The notes under the pieces: model-generated
Seen by the model: the letters and a program-made list of their open reading frames with translations, nothing else
Database searches by the model: none
Told to the model about the DNA's origin: nothing
Program-made: the position numbers and the translations under genes
Shown: positions 1 through 8,601 of the stretch, one piece after another
How positions within the stretch are numbered: the first letter of the stretch is position 1
Layout: each line of letters opens with the position of its first letter
Assembly (NCBI RefSeq): GCF_003576595.1
Contig: NZ_NQOU01000001.1
Span: 808,337-872,336, forward strand
From: Neopusillimonas maritima
GTDB lineage: Bacteria > Pseudomonadota > Gammaproteobacteria > Burkholderiales > Burkholderiaceae_B
Reading direction: 5' to 3'
Length of the DNA: 64,000 nt

Positions 1-226
1 GTTTGGCGTGCGGGTGATGTCTGTGGCACCCGGCATTTTCTTAACGCCGTTGCTCTATACCGCCAGCCCGGAAGTACAGGAATCATTGGCAAAATCCATT
101 CCGTTCCCGCCGCGCCTGGGCCAACCCGACGAATTCGCCGATCTTGTTCAGCATATTATTGGCAACCGATACCTGAATGGTGAGGTTATCCGTCTGGATG
201 GGGCAACGCGTCTGGCTCCACGCTAA
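1..226 (+). CDS. Short-chain dehydrogenase/reductase, C-terminal end (partial)
   Basis: This is the last ~74 codons of an NAD(P)-dependent short-chain dehydrogenase; the reading frame is already open at the window edge, so the true start lies upstream. The visible part contains the post-catalytic segment with VAPGIF..TPL, the usual 'PG..xTP' turn of SDR enzymes, then a [11 protein letters not shown] segment and the C-terminal [12 protein letters not shown] strand. This tail is closest to the HSD17B10-like / 3-hydroxy-2-methylbutyryl-CoA dehydrogenase group of SDRs, which act in branched-chain acyl-CoA degradation. The catalytic Ser-Tyr-Lys and the Rossmann glycines are outside the window, so the subfamily is an inference from the tail only. 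The next gene is convergent. Confidence 0.8.
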   Translation, partial: FGVRVMSVAPGIFLTPLLYTASPEVQESLAKSIPFPPRLGQPDEFADLVQHIIGNRYLNGEVIRLDGATRLAPR

Positions 227-274
227 GAAGGTCGGTACGGGACGAATAAAACCCCGCCCCGCCCCAACACGCAT

Positions 275-682
275 TTATTTTTGGAAATAAGCCTTGAATT
301 CAGGGGCCACGGAGGCACCCTTTATGCCGCCTTCCGGTGTGTACACTGCCCAGGCGCGCTTTTCAAAGCCGGTAGCCACCAGCCGCTCGCCGCACTTCAC
401 TGTATAGGCAATACGAAACCGGCGTTCGGCCCACTCCTCAACTTCCGCATAAACCGTAATGACATCATCGTAAGTGACGGGAGACTTGAAAGTCGCACCG
501 ACATCCACCAACGGCGTTACAGCACCAAAGCGCGACCGCACTTCACGTTGATTCAGGCCCACACTGCGCACCATTGCTTGAAAAGTGCTGTCGAACCAGT
601 AGAAGAAGTTGGGATAGAAAACGATGCCGGCATCGTCGCAGTCGCCCCACTCAACAGTGAAGTCGCGTTTAAACGTCGTCAT
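275..682 (-). CDS. Hot-dog-fold acyl-CoA thioesterase (4-hydroxybenzoyl-CoA thioesterase-like)
   Basis: A 135-residue single-domain hot-dog protein, the usual length of the 4-HBT/YbgC family, which hydrolyses acyl- or aroyl-CoA thioesters in the cytoplasm. The start is placed at the ATG whose protein begins MTTFKRDF. The open frame runs 39 codons further upstream, but that extension has no family resemblance. Near the N-terminus the motif VEWGDCDDAGIVFYPNFF carries the conserved acidic residue followed by a G-hydrophobic-x-Y/F stretch typical of the catalytic helix. A later RRFRIAYTVKCGE segment forms the expected central strand. It converges with the SDR gene, and the two could belong to related acyl-CoA metabolism. 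The substrate cannot be told from sequence. Confidence 0.8.
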   Translation of the reverse strand: MTTFKRDFTVEWGDCDDAGIVFYPNFFYWFDSTFQAMVRSVGLNQREVRSRFGAVTPLVDVGATFKSPVTYDDVITVYAEVEEWAERRFRIAYTVKCGERLVATGFEKRAWAVYTPEGGIKGASVAPEFKAYFQK

Positions 683-990
683 TATTATTGGCTCCAATCG
701 GTAAAAAGTATGATCATACCGGTTTCCCAACAATTGCACCTTCCCATGTAAATTACTTTTTGATACAAATAGACGGGATGCGCAGAAACCTCCTTTCATT
801 GAAAGCGTTAACCGAAATTAAATGAAACATAATCAAACTTAAGCCTAAATAGAAACTTTTTAACGCAATGAAACCCTATTTTTAACTTGCCGCCAACGCC
901 CCGCCTCCTTAACATAGCGCTCTAAATACACTTTTGTTTCCTGGTCGCCCACGGCGCCTTCTAATATTCACTTCAAAGTATCGAACAACC
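683..990. other. Intergenic region between thioesterase and bioB
   Basis: About 308 bases between two divergent genes. The middle (about 800-890) is AT-rich and is the likely place for both promoters. I looked for a clear BirA-type operator upstream of bioB and did not see a convincing long palindrome. No small gene is supported here. Confidence 0.4.
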
Positions 991-1983
991 ATGCACGCCC
1001 TTGTTGAAACACTCGTCGAGAACACCTCAGAGCACGACACCGAAAAATGGACCATCAAGCGCATTCTGGCGCTCTACGAACTTCCATTCCCGGAACTGAT
1101 GTTTCAGGCGCAAACAGCGCACAGGGAACACCACAACCCCAACAGCGTGCAACTATCCAGTTTGCTTTCAATTAAAACCGGCGGCTGCCCGGAAGATTGC
1201 TCCTACTGCCCTCAATCAGCACGCTATGACACAGGGGTTGAAAAGGAAGCATTAATGCCCATAGAGGAAGTGCTCGAGGCGGCGAAACAAGCGAAAGCAG
1301 GCGGTGCGCAGCGCTTTTGCATGGGGGCCGCATGGCGCTCACCCAAACCACACCAAATTGAGGCCGTGGCGCAAATGATTCGCGAAGTAAAAGCACTGGG
1401 TCTGGAAACCTGTGTCACACTGGGCATGCTAAAAGACGGCCAGGCAGAGCAATTAAAAGAGGCGGGTCTCGATTACTACAACCACAACCTGGACACGTCG
1501 CCCGAGTTCTATGGGGAAATCATTTCCACCCGAACTTACCAAGACCGCCTTGAGACGCTTGAACGGGTTCGTAATGCCGGTGTGAATGTGTGCTGCGGCG
1601 GCATTGTCGGCCTGGGCGAATCACGCCGCGAACGGGCTGGGCTGATTGCCCAATTGGCAAATATGTCGCCCTACCCCGACTCAGTCCCCATTAACAATCT
1701 GGTTAAAGTGGAAGGCACCCCATTATTCGGCACTGACGACATTGACCCGTTGGAGTTTGTTCGTACCATTGCCGTTGCCCGCATTACCATGCCACGTACT
1801 TTCGTGCGCCTTTCCGCCGGGCGCGAGGAAATGAGCGACACCATGCAAACACTGTGCTTCCTGGCGGGCGCCAACTCCATTTTTTACGGCGAGAAATTGC
1901 TGACTACCGGCAATCCGCAGTTTGTTGAAGACCAAAAACTATTCGAACGCCTGGGCCTGCAAGCGCATAACAGCAGCCACTAA
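991..1983 (+). CDS. bioB: Biotin synthase
   Basis: BioB inserts sulfur into dethiobiotin, the last step of biotin synthesis. It is a radical-SAM enzyme with a [4Fe-4S] cluster bound by CxxxCxxC and a sacrificial [2Fe-2S] cluster. From the ATG at 991 the protein is 330 residues, in the normal 320-350 range. The radical-SAM triad is C66, C70 and C73 in [16 protein letters not shown], and the family motifs [22 protein letters not shown] and SAGREE follow in order. An in-frame ATG at 934 would add 19 residues not typical of the family. The gene stands alone: bioA, bioD and bioF are not in the window. A strong terminator follows directly. Confidence 0.97.
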   Translation: MHALVETLVENTSEHDTEKWTIKRILALYELPFPELMFQAQTAHREHHNPNSVQLSSLLSIKTGGCPEDCSYCPQSARYDTGVEKEALMPIEEVLEAAKQAKAGGAQRFCMGAAWRSPKPHQIEAVAQMIREVKALGLETCVTLGMLKDGQAEQLKEAGLDYYNHNLDTSPEFYGEIISTRTYQDRLETLERVRNAGVNVCCGGIVGLGESRRERAGLIAQLANMSPYPDSVPINNLVKVEGTPLFGTDDIDPLEFVRTIAVARITMPRTFVRLSAGREEMSDTMQTLCFLAGANSIFYGEKLLTTGNPQFVEDQKLFERLGLQAHNSSH

Positions 1984-2008
1984 CGAACTTTCTTAGGAAC
2001 ACCAGCAA

Positions 2009-2040
2009 GGGCCGCCTCGAGCTTTCAGGCGGCCCTCTTT
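2009..2040 (+). terminator. Rho-independent terminator after bioB
   Basis: A perfect 8-bp GC-rich stem, GGGCCGCC at 2009-2016 and GGCGGCCC at 2028-2035, with an 11-base loop and followed by TCTTT. It lies 26 bases after the bioB stop and just before the next start codon, so it separates bioB from the transporter gene. Confidence 0.85.
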
Positions 2041-2047
2041 CCTTCAC

Positions 2048-2902
2048 ATGTACGTCCTTTTGCTAAGCATAGGCTGCAGCGTAGCCGTTTCGGTGCTGCT
2101 TAAATTGGCACGATCCAGACGATTCGATCTGGGTCAAGCTATCGCCGTGAACTATATCGCCGCTACAATACTGACGCTGGGCCTGTTGCAACCGCAACCG
2201 CAAACCCTGCTGAACAACCCCGACGCCTGGGGGCTACTGAGCGCACTCGGTTTGCTTTTACCGACTGTCTTTCTCGTTATGGCAATGGCCGTGCGCCATG
2301 CGGGCATTGTCTTAAGCGATGCCGCACAACGCCTTTCCCTGCTGATACCGCTACTTGCTGCGTTCCTGTTTTTTAACGAAGTTTTAACGACTCAGAAGTT
2401 ACTGGGGATGGCACTGGCGTTCGCTGCCCTGATCTGTTTGTTGATAAAGAAAAAAAACCTTAACCCAAGTCAACCACGCGCTTTTCTAACCCCGCTTGCG
2501 CTTATCGGTGTATGGCTGGGCTATGGCGTTATCGACATTCTGTTTAAGCAACTGGCGCGGACCGGCAGTCAATTCGCCACCAGTTTGCTGGGGGCTTTTG
2601 TGCTGGCCGGCGGCTTCATGCTACTGATTCTAGTGTTCAAAAAAACGCCGTGGACAGCAAGAAATGTCATAGCAGGCTTGCTGTTAGGTGTGCTTAACTT
2701 CGGCAATATTTATTTTTATATCCGCGCCCACCAACTGTTCCCGGAAAATCCCAGCCTGGTTTTTGCCGCAATGAATATAGGTGTTATTTGCACCGGCACA
2801 CTTATTGGCGCTGTTATTTTCCGCGAGCGTTTGGGAAAGGTGAACGTCATTGGCATCGCTTTGGCCATTGCCGCAATGCTGCTATTGTTCAACGCCATAT
2901 AA
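2048..2902 (+). CDS. EamA/DMT-superfamily membrane transporter
   Basis: A 284-residue, strongly hydrophobic protein with about ten predicted membrane segments arranged as two EamA-like halves, typical of drug/metabolite transporters. A conserved acidic residue followed by a final helix (VIFRERLGKVNVIGIALAIAAM) resembles the C-terminal EamA repeat, and a lysine-rich linker (LIKKKNLN) separates the halves. Proteins of this superfamily export metabolites, amino acids or drugs; the substrate cannot be predicted. The start codon lies 8 bases beyond the bioB terminator T-run with no good Shine-Dalgarno, so translation may depend on a short leader. It converges with the MFS gene. Confidence 0.75.
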   Translation: MYVLLLSIGCSVAVSVLLKLARSRRFDLGQAIAVNYIAATILTLGLLQPQPQTLLNNPDAWGLLSALGLLLPTVFLVMAMAVRHAGIVLSDAAQRLSLLIPLLAAFLFFNEVLTTQKLLGMALAFAALICLLIKKKNLNPSQPRAFLTPLALIGVWLGYGVIDILFKQLARTGSQFATSLLGAFVLAGGFMLLILVFKKTPWTARNVIAGLLLGVLNFGNIYFYIRAHQLFPENPSLVFAAMNIGVICTGTLIGAVIFRERLGKVNVIGIALAIAAMLLLFNAI

Positions 2903-2993
2903 AGCATTCTGTCTGCTAATTAATTAGAACGAAACTCACTTTTTCCAGGCCCAACCCAGGCTTTTTACCAGGACCATTTCCCGATGACCCTTA

Positions 2994-4319
2994 CTAACCG
3001 GAGCCTGAAGGTATCCGGCCGTCGTCCGAATTTTGTATTGCGTCTTGCTCTTCTTCCATGGGATCGACGTTGTGCGATATATCCGTCTCGGGGTCTACAC
3101 GAGGATCCATTTCCGCCACCACCGGAGTAGTTTGAATTTCGGTCATGGGCACAAAGTGGGTAGGCGCATCCTGACTCAGATTTTCGCCTGTGACACGCTC
3201 CGGTCGGACATAAGCCACCAATAATGCTGCACAAACCGCCGCAAAGATAAACAATGTGCCAGCCTGCAGTTCACGCATAATCACGCCCACAAGCAATGGC
3301 CCCAGACATGCTCCAAAACCATACACCATGAGCAACACAGCACTTAAGCCAACTCGCCGCTCTGGGTCAACGTTATCGTTGGCAAAAGCAGCCCCAATGG
3401 GATACAGCGTAAACTGCAGCACCCCCAGCCCGCACGACAGCACCAACAAAGCCCAATATGGCAAATCCAGCCAACCCCAAAGCGGCACGGTGATCATGAA
3501 CAACAATAAAGCATTGATACGAATGAGGCCGGCCCGATCGACACGGTCGGCCAACCACCCGAGCGGCCACTGCGACACGAGCCCGGCTGCCACTGCAGCC
3601 GCTACAAAAATAGCCACCTGATCACTGCTTAGGTTTTGTTTGTAGGCAAAAACCGGGCCCAACCCGTAGAAAGAGCCCGTTAACACGCCGCCAACAAGCA
3701 CAACGGCTAACGACATGGGTACGCGCTTCAAGTAATAAAACAACATAATGGGCGCGGGTTGCGGCACAGTGGGGTGCAGCCTGCGCGTTAGCGCCACCGG
3801 AATCAAACACAAAATGGAACAAATACCCGCGAATACCAGGGGCCGGAAATCGAGCTCGGGGAAAAGGGTTAGAGACAACTGCCCCAGAACCGTACCCAAC
3901 CCTGAAAACACCATGTAGAAGGCCAATACACGCCCACGTGAGGTGTTGTCAGTTTGTTCGTTCAACCAGCTTTCAATGGAAATGAACTGCGTCACCATTG
4001 CCAGGCCGGCCATAAAACGCAGAAAGGTCCACACCCACAAATTATCAACCAATGCCTGAACCAGGACCGCCACAGTAACGACCGCGGCAGTGGCCGTGTA
4101 AGCGCGAATATGCCCGACACTGGCAATCAAACGATGACCTGTTCGCGCGCCCAGCACCAACCCAAGGTAGTACACCGCAATCAGCGTCCCCACCCAGATT
4201 TCCGAAACCTGAGCCTCCGCTAAACTAATGCCCAAGTACGTATTGATGAGCCCTGTTCCCAGGAGCAACAACAACGTGGCAAAGTACAACGAAGAAAAGG
4301 ACGCAACTGCGCTAAGCAT
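2994..4319 (-). CDS. MFS transporter, YcaD-like
   Basis: A 441-residue major-facilitator protein with twelve predicted membrane helices. The cytoplasmic loop between helices 2 and 3 reads GARTGHRLIASVGHIR, a variant of the MFS signature, and helix 5 is followed by SIESWLNEQTDNTSRGRVLAFYM, a stretch characteristic of the YcaD / COG0477 subgroup. After the last helix there is a ~65-residue hydrophilic acidic tail rich in D, E and P, longer than in most relatives. The substrate is unknown. It is preceded by no other minus-strand gene within 39 bases except peroxiredoxin (4359-4862), so the two could be cotranscribed. Confidence 0.8.
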   Translation of the reverse strand: MLSAVASFSSLYFATLLLLLGTGLINTYLGISLAEAQVSEIWVGTLIAVYYLGLVLGARTGHRLIASVGHIRAYTATAAVVTVAVLVQALVDNLWVWTFLRFMAGLAMVTQFISIESWLNEQTDNTSRGRVLAFYMVFSGLGTVLGQLSLTLFPELDFRPLVFAGICSILCLIPVALTRRLHPTVPQPAPIMLFYYLKRVPMSLAVVLVGGVLTGSFYGLGPVFAYKQNLSSDQVAIFVAAAVAAGLVSQWPLGWLADRVDRAGLIRINALLLFMITVPLWGWLDLPYWALLVLSCGLGVLQFTLYPIGAAFANDNVDPERRVGLSAVLLMVYGFGACLGPLLVGVIMRELQAGTLFIFAAVCAALLVAYVRPERVTGENLSQDAPTHFVPMTEIQTTPVVAEMDPRVDPETDISHNVDPMEEEQDAIQNSDDGRIPSGSG

Positions 4320-4341
4320 TCAACCTCGCTAAATTTAATGG

Positions 4342-4373
4342 GTTAGAGTTACTTCAAGTTAGAGTTGCTTCAA
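4342..4373. repeat. Tandem 16-bp repeat across the peroxiredoxin stop codon
   Basis: Two adjacent 16-base units, GTTAGAGTTACTTCAA (4342-4357) and GTTAGAGTTGCTTCAA (4358-4373), differ at one base. The second unit includes the last codons and the stop of the peroxiredoxin gene on the minus strand; the first lies just beyond. It looks like a local slippage duplication. Confidence 0.8.
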
Positions 4374-4862
4374 CATTGTTTCGGCATCACTGACTTCATA
4401 ACCGCCGCCTTGCTCAAGATTCAGCTGCGTCACGACGCCGTTATCAATCACCATGGAATAACGCTGCGAACGCACACCCAGGCCGCGCTCGGTTAAATCA
4501 AGCTCCAGACCCAATTGCTTGGTCCACAAACCGCTGCCGTCGGCCATCATGCGAATGCGCCCATTCACTTTCTGGTCGCGCCCCCAGGCGCCCATGACGA
4601 ATGCATCATTCACTGCCACACACCAGATTTCGTCGATGCCCGCTGCCTTCAAAGCATCGTAATGCTCAAGATAGCTGGGAACGTGCTTGGCCGAGCAGGT
4701 AGGCGTAAAGGCGCCCGGCACCGCAAAAACCGCAATTTTTTTGCCTTTCACCAAATCGGCCACCTTGAACGCGTTAGGCCCGAGCGAACACCCTTCTGTT
4801 TCAACTTCCACAAATTCCGTTAACGTTCCGTCTGGAATCTGGTCACCTTTCTGAATTGCCAT
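4359..4862 (-). CDS. Peroxiredoxin, Prx5 type
   Basis: A 167-residue thiol peroxidase that reduces hydrogen peroxide and organic hydroperoxides in the cytoplasm. The active-site motif PGAFTPTCS places the peroxidatic cysteine at residue 56 with the conserved Pro and Thr before it; the downstream GAWGRDQ and RSQRYSMV segments are typical of the Prx5/AHP-E group. No glutaredoxin domain is fused. A second cysteine lies at residue 25, and whether it acts as resolving cysteine cannot be judged here. The region upstream (4863-4972) is divergent with moaC. Its last codons overlap a tandem duplication. Confidence 0.92.
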   Translation of the reverse strand: MAIQKGDQIPDGTLTEFVEVETEGCSLGPNAFKVADLVKGKKIAVFAVPGAFTPTCSAKHVPSYLEHYDALKAAGIDEIWCVAVNDAFVMGAWGRDQKVNGRIRMMADGSGLWTKQLGLELDLTERGLGVRSQRYSMVIDNGVVTQLNLEQGGGYEVSDAETMLKQL

Positions 4863-4972
4863 TTCGTTTCTCCACCTGTTTAAGTATGAACCCGCATTTT
4901 ATACCCTGGGGATAACCCCAATAAAGGACTTATTACGTATATCATTGTTCTTTTAAGTTGATATTTCCGACT

Positions 4973-5470
4973 ATGAGTTCCTCAAATGACCCCGATCTTA
5001 CCCTAAGCCACCTGGATGAAGGCGGTCAAATCCGCATGGTGGATGTCGGTAGCAAACACGCCACCCAACGCAGCGCTACTGCGCAGGGCATCGTGCGCAT
5101 GAGCCAACAGGCTTTTGCTTTGCTCACCGCGAAAGACAACGCCAAGGGCGACGTATTGAATACCGCGCGCGTGGCCGGCATTCTGGCCGCCAAACGATGT
5201 GCCGAATTAATTCCCCTGTGCCATAGCCTGCCGCTGAGCTTTGCCGGGATCGATTTTGAACTGAATGAAGAGAACCACAGCATTACTGTTCGCTCCATCT
5301 GCCGCACCGATGCCAAAACCGGTGTGGAAATGGAGGCCATGACCGCCTGCAGTGTCGCCGCACTCACCATCTACGATATGTGCAAAGCGGCCGATAAAGG
5401 CATTATCATTGAACAGATCAAGCTGAAACATAAGTCGGGAGGTAAAAGTGGAGAATGGCACAGTGATTAA
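4973..5470 (+). CDS. moaC: Cyclic pyranopterin monophosphate synthase accessory protein MoaC
   Basis: MoaC works after MoaA to convert 3',8-cyclo-GTP to cyclic pyranopterin monophosphate, the first stable intermediate of molybdenum cofactor synthesis. The protein is 165 residues from the ATG at 4973 (MSSSNDPDL). An in-frame ATG 15 bases upstream is possible but adds only five residues. Family motifs are clear: HLDEGGQIRMVDVGSK at the start, the substrate-binding LIPLCHSLPLS, and the active-site EMEAMTACSVAALTIYDMCK near the C-terminus. It is the first gene of the moaC-moaD-moaE-moaB-moeA run, and its end overlaps moaD by 23 bases. Confidence 0.96.
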   Translation: MSSSNDPDLTLSHLDEGGQIRMVDVGSKHATQRSATAQGIVRMSQQAFALLTAKDNAKGDVLNTARVAGILAAKRCAELIPLCHSLPLSFAGIDFELNEENHSITVRSICRTDAKTGVEMEAMTACSVAALTIYDMCKAADKGIIIEQIKLKHKSGGKSGEWHSD

Positions 5471-5702
5471 CGTTCTGTACTTCGCCCAGGTTGCCGAGCT
5501 TACCGGCACCCGGCTGGAAAACTGGCCGCTGAACGAACCCATTACCGGCGAACAGTGGCTCAATGCCCTGGAACAGAAATACCCGCAACTGGCGCCCACG
5601 CGCCGTCTGAAACTGGCGGTGAATCAGTTTCATGTCAAGCCAAGCGCCGTTATTAATCCGGGTGATGAAGTGGCAGTATTTGAACCCGTTACCGGAGGCT
5701 GA
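5448..5702 (+). CDS. moaD: Molybdopterin synthase small subunit MoaD
   Basis: MoaD is the ubiquitin-like sulfur carrier of molybdopterin synthase; its C-terminal glycine is converted to a thiocarboxylate that supplies the dithiolene sulfur. This 84-residue protein ends in ..VTGG, the required double glycine, and shows the beta-grasp pattern NVLYFAQVAELTG at the start and NPGDEVAVFEPVTGG at the end. It begins with GTG inside the end of moaC, preceded by GGGAGGT at a good distance, which supports this start and suggests translational coupling. The stop at 5700-5702 is one base away from the moaE start. Confidence 0.94.
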   Translation: MENGTVINVLYFAQVAELTGTRLENWPLNEPITGEQWLNALEQKYPQLAPTRRLKLAVNQFHVKPSAVINPGDEVAVFEPVTGG

Positions 5703-5703
5703 C

Positions 5704-6171
5704 ATGGTTGTTGTACAAACTGAAGACTTCAACAGCGCCGAGCTCACCGCCGATTTGCGCGAGCGCACAGCCAAACATGCCGGTGCACTGGTTACCTTCA
5801 CAGGTTATGTGCGTGATTACGCCGGCGAAAAAGAAACACATACGTTGTTTCTTGAGCATTATCCAGGCATGTGTGAACGTGAAATAGGCGATATTTGCCA
5901 ACAAGCGCAATCACGCTGGAACACGGCGGAGCCGGTTGTCGTGCATCGCGTGGGCGAAATGCATAACGGTGAGCAGATTGTGTTTGTCGGTGTGGCCAGT
6001 GCGCACCGGGGCGATGCATTTCGCGCTTGTGAATTCATTATCGACGCGCTGAAAACACGCGCGCCATTCTGGAAACGTGAAACACTGGCAAACGGCGAGC
6101 AATTCTGGGTACAGCAACGCGAGTCGGACGCCCGGAAAACCCAGGAATGGGAAACCAAGCAAGCATCGTAA
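5704..6171 (+). CDS. moaE: Molybdopterin synthase catalytic subunit MoaE
   Basis: MoaE pairs with MoaD to form the heterotetrameric molybdopterin synthase. The chosen ATG at 5704 follows moaD by one base and gives 155 residues, the usual size; the open frame extends 24 codons upstream but lies inside moaD. Conserved elements are GALVTFTGYVRDY near residue 40, LEHYPGMCEREI, HRVGEMHNGEQIVFVGVASAHRGDAF and the C-terminal FWKRETL with the catalytic lysine region. The tight spacing indicates coupled translation with moaD, which suits the need for equal amounts of the two subunits. Confidence 0.95.
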   Translation: MVVVQTEDFNSAELTADLRERTAKHAGALVTFTGYVRDYAGEKETHTLFLEHYPGMCEREIGDICQQAQSRWNTAEPVVVHRVGEMHNGEQIVFVGVASAHRGDAFRACEFIIDALKTRAPFWKRETLANGEQFWVQQRESDARKTQEWETKQAS

Positions 6172-6189
6172 AAAGAAGGACCTCAGAAC

Positions 6190-6723
6190 GTGACGAAAGC
6201 CACTTCCAACACGCCAAAGGTCGCGCTTAATTGCGCGGTACTCACTATTTCCGACACCCGAACTGCGGCCAACGACACATCGGGCGACTACCTGGCCCAG
6301 GCTGTTGCCCAGGCGGGCCATCAGTGCGTGCGTCGCGATATTAGCAGCGGCAATGTGTATCACATTCGCAAAGTCATCAGCGACTGGGTTGCCGACCCCA
6401 ATGTACACATTATCCTCACCAACGGCGGCACAGGTTTCTCGCATCAGAAATCCACCGGCGCTGCCGTTACGCCTTTGCTCGACATGACCATTGCCGGTTT
6501 TGGTGAATTATTCCGCCATCTTTCATTTCTTGAAATTGGCAGTTCAACCTTACAATCAGACGCCTTCGCAGGCGCCGCCAACAACACACTAATTTTCTGC
6601 ATGCCCGGCTCCACCAACGCGTGCCGTACGGCATGGGAGCGCATTATTAAAGAACAGCTCGACAGCACGCACCGCCCGTGCAATTTCGCCACGCATTATT
6701 TGAAAACACTGAAAACGGACTAA
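6190..6723 (+). CDS. moaB: Molybdenum cofactor biosynthesis protein MoaB
   Basis: A 177-residue MoaB/MogA-fold protein. MoaB-type enzymes bind molybdopterin and in organisms without MogA adenylylate it before molybdate insertion; no mogA is seen in the window. The fold signature is the TISDTRTAANDTSGDYL start and the LTNGGTGFSHQKSTGAA loop, followed by CMPGSTNACRTAW, the 'PGS' substrate loop. The start is GTG at 6190, 18 bases after moaE, with an AGAAGGAC ribosome site. The protein has a short hydrophilic N-terminal extension (TKATSNTPK), as is common in betaproteobacterial MoaB. It is followed two bases later by moeA. Confidence 0.93.
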   Translation: MTKATSNTPKVALNCAVLTISDTRTAANDTSGDYLAQAVAQAGHQCVRRDISSGNVYHIRKVISDWVADPNVHIILTNGGTGFSHQKSTGAAVTPLLDMTIAGFGELFRHLSFLEIGSSTLQSDAFAGAANNTLIFCMPGSTNACRTAWERIIKEQLDSTHRPCNFATHYLKTLKTD

Positions 6724-6725
6724 CC

Positions 6726-7931
6726 ATGCTTGATTTCGATACCGCTCAGGAACACCTGGCCCAGGCAGCCACTGCCCCTACGCGCAAGGAAACCTGCTCG
6801 CTGGAAGAGGCTCAGGGTCGTGTGTTGGCAACGGCTTTAAGCGCTCAAGTTGACCTTCCCCCGGCCGACAACAGTGCCATGGATGGTTACGCCATTCGAC
6901 TGGCCGACTATGAAGCAGGCACAACGTTACCCATACAGCAACGCTGCTTTGCAGGTGAACCGCCCGAGCCATTGAAACCGGGCCACACCATTCGCCTGTT
7001 CACCGGCAGCTTGATGCCCGAAGGCGCTGACACCGTTGTCATGCAGGAAGACACCACGGAAACCGACAACGCCATCGTCATCAACACGCCGCCGGTTGCC
7101 GGTGCGCACGTGCGCAAAAAAGGCGAAGATGTTGAGAAAGAACAGGAATTACTGCAACCCGGTACCGTACTTGGGCCGGCTCAAATCGGCTTACTGGCCT
7201 CCCAGGGAATTCATCAGGTTGAAGTATGGGCACGTCTGAAAGTGGGTATTCTTACCACCGGCGATGAACTGGTTAGCCCTGGTCAAGCACTTGGCCCGGC
7301 GCAACTGTACAACTCCAACGGTGCCATGCTGGCCGCCCTGGTGGCAAAACTGGGCGCCACGGTGGTGCACCAGTTACATGCCACCGACACGCATGAATCA
7401 ATTGAGTCGGCATTCAAAACACTGCTGCAGGATTGCGACCTGGTCCTGACCGTAGGCGGTGTTTCGGTTGGCGAGAAAGACCTGGTGAAGCCCACTATTG
7501 AATTATTAGGCGGCAAACTCGATTTGTGGAAAGTGGCCATGAAACCCGGTAAGCCGGTGGCACTGGCCCAGGCACAGGGCACCCCTATTGTGTGCCTGCC
7601 CGGCAACCCCGTATCGGCATTTGTGGTTTGCGCCTTGCTGGTCTCGCCCCTGATTCGGGCGATGCAAGGTCGCACCGAAACCCGCCCGCGTGTCATGTAT
7701 GGTCGTTTGCGGTCGAACCGTCAGTTCAATGAAACGCGCGAAGAATTTTTGCGTGTACAAACCAAATCGAATAACAACGGCGAGTTGTCACTGGTTCCCT
7801 ACGAGTTGCAAGGCTCGGCCATTATCAGCTCGCTGCCATGGGCTTCGGGGCTGGCGCGCATCCCGGCCAATACTGTCGTGAAAGACGAGGATATTGTTCG
7901 GTACTACGCATTTGCCGATTGGCTGGTTTAG
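6726..7931 (+). CDS. moeA: Molybdopterin molybdenumtransferase MoeA
   Basis: MoeA inserts molybdate into adenylylated molybdopterin. The 401-residue product from the ATG at 6726 matches the family length of about 400. Domain order is the N-terminal helical segment, the LPPADNSAMDGYAIR motif with the conserved Asp-Asn-Ser-Ala-Met-Asp-Gly, the TGSLMPEGADTVVMQED segment, the molybdopterin-binding LTTGDELV and GGVSVGEKD loops, KPGKPVALA and the LPGNPVSAFV loop, then the small C-terminal beta domain. It closes the plus-strand moa run and is separated from the convergent mobA by 9 bases with no visible terminator. Confidence 0.96.
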   Translation: MLDFDTAQEHLAQAATAPTRKETCSLEEAQGRVLATALSAQVDLPPADNSAMDGYAIRLADYEAGTTLPIQQRCFAGEPPEPLKPGHTIRLFTGSLMPEGADTVVMQEDTTETDNAIVINTPPVAGAHVRKKGEDVEKEQELLQPGTVLGPAQIGLLASQGIHQVEVWARLKVGILTTGDELVSPGQALGPAQLYNSNGAMLAALVAKLGATVVHQLHATDTHESIESAFKTLLQDCDLVLTVGGVSVGEKDLVKPTIELLGGKLDLWKVAMKPGKPVALAQAQGTPIVCLPGNPVSAFVVCALLVSPLIRAMQGRTETRPRVMYGRLRSNRQFNETREEFLRVQTKSNNNGELSLVPYELQGSAIISSLPWASGLARIPANTVVKDEDIVRYYAFADWLV

Positions 7932-7940
7932 TTACGCTAG

Positions 7941-8546
7941 TTACTCACCCAAACGGTGTCGCGCCCAGGCCAAATCTTCCGGCGTATTCAAATTGGCAAA
8001 CAGCGCTTCGTCGTCGGTGAACGTTACCGGCACAGCCTGTTGCGCATGAAGCCACAGCAACACTTTGCGATCGCCACCCAGCAAATAATGGTGTAAAGAC
8101 GCGGCCAGGCTTTGATGCACCAGCATACATAAGGGGTGGTCTCTGTCGTTCGTGCGGGCATACGCCACTTTTGCCGGCGTTGACCCCACCGCATCGACCA
8201 GGCGAACATGCAAATCGTCTGGCAACCAGGGAATATCAACCGGCAACGTTAAAAGCCATGGTGTTGTCAGTGCTGCCAGCGCCGTGGCCACACCCGCCAA
8301 CGGCCCCGCCTGGGCGCCGTAAACCGGGTCATCGGCCAACACTTGCGCAAATAAATGCCCTTGCTGGGTTTGGTTGGCACTTAACCAAACCTGGCCTGTA
8401 CGCGCAGCAAGGTAACGCTGCGCGCGGGCTGCCAGTGTTTCACCACCCAGTTCCAACGCCGCCTTATCTGCCCCCATGCGGCTGCCCCGCCCGCCGGCCA
8501 GGACCAAACCGGTAATTTGATCAGCAGAAATCACCTGCGTAGTCAT
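7941..8546 (-). CDS. mobA: Molybdenum cofactor guanylyltransferase MobA
   Basis: MobA joins GMP to molybdopterin to make the guanine dinucleotide form used by DMSO-reductase-family enzymes such as formate dehydrogenase. The 201-residue protein begins with the nucleotide-binding motif GLVLAGGRGSRMGADKAALELGG, and later has the LADDPVYGAQAGPLAGVATAL segment and LLTLPVDIPWLP, the metal/GTP site. Its presence with FdsA is functionally coherent, since FdsA needs the bis-MGD cofactor. It is the last gene of the minus-strand regulator-moaA-mobA set, 55 bases after moaA. Confidence 0.94.
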   Translation of the reverse strand: MTTQVISADQITGLVLAGGRGSRMGADKAALELGGETLAARAQRYLAARTGQVWLSANQTQQGHLFAQVLADDPVYGAQAGPLAGVATALAALTTPWLLTLPVDIPWLPDDLHVRLVDAVGSTPAKVAYARTNDRDHPLCMLVHQSLAASLHHYLLGGDRKVLLWLHAQQAVPVTFTDDEALFANLNTPEDLAWARHRLGE

Positions 8547-8601
8547 GCATTAACCGAGTGAGCAATAATTATTCGTGCGTGTTTATTCGTGATTCGCGCG
8601 C

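Noticed and set aside
2041-2047. DMT transporter as part of a bioB operon
   Set aside because: A strong terminator separates the two genes, so a joint transcript is unlikely.
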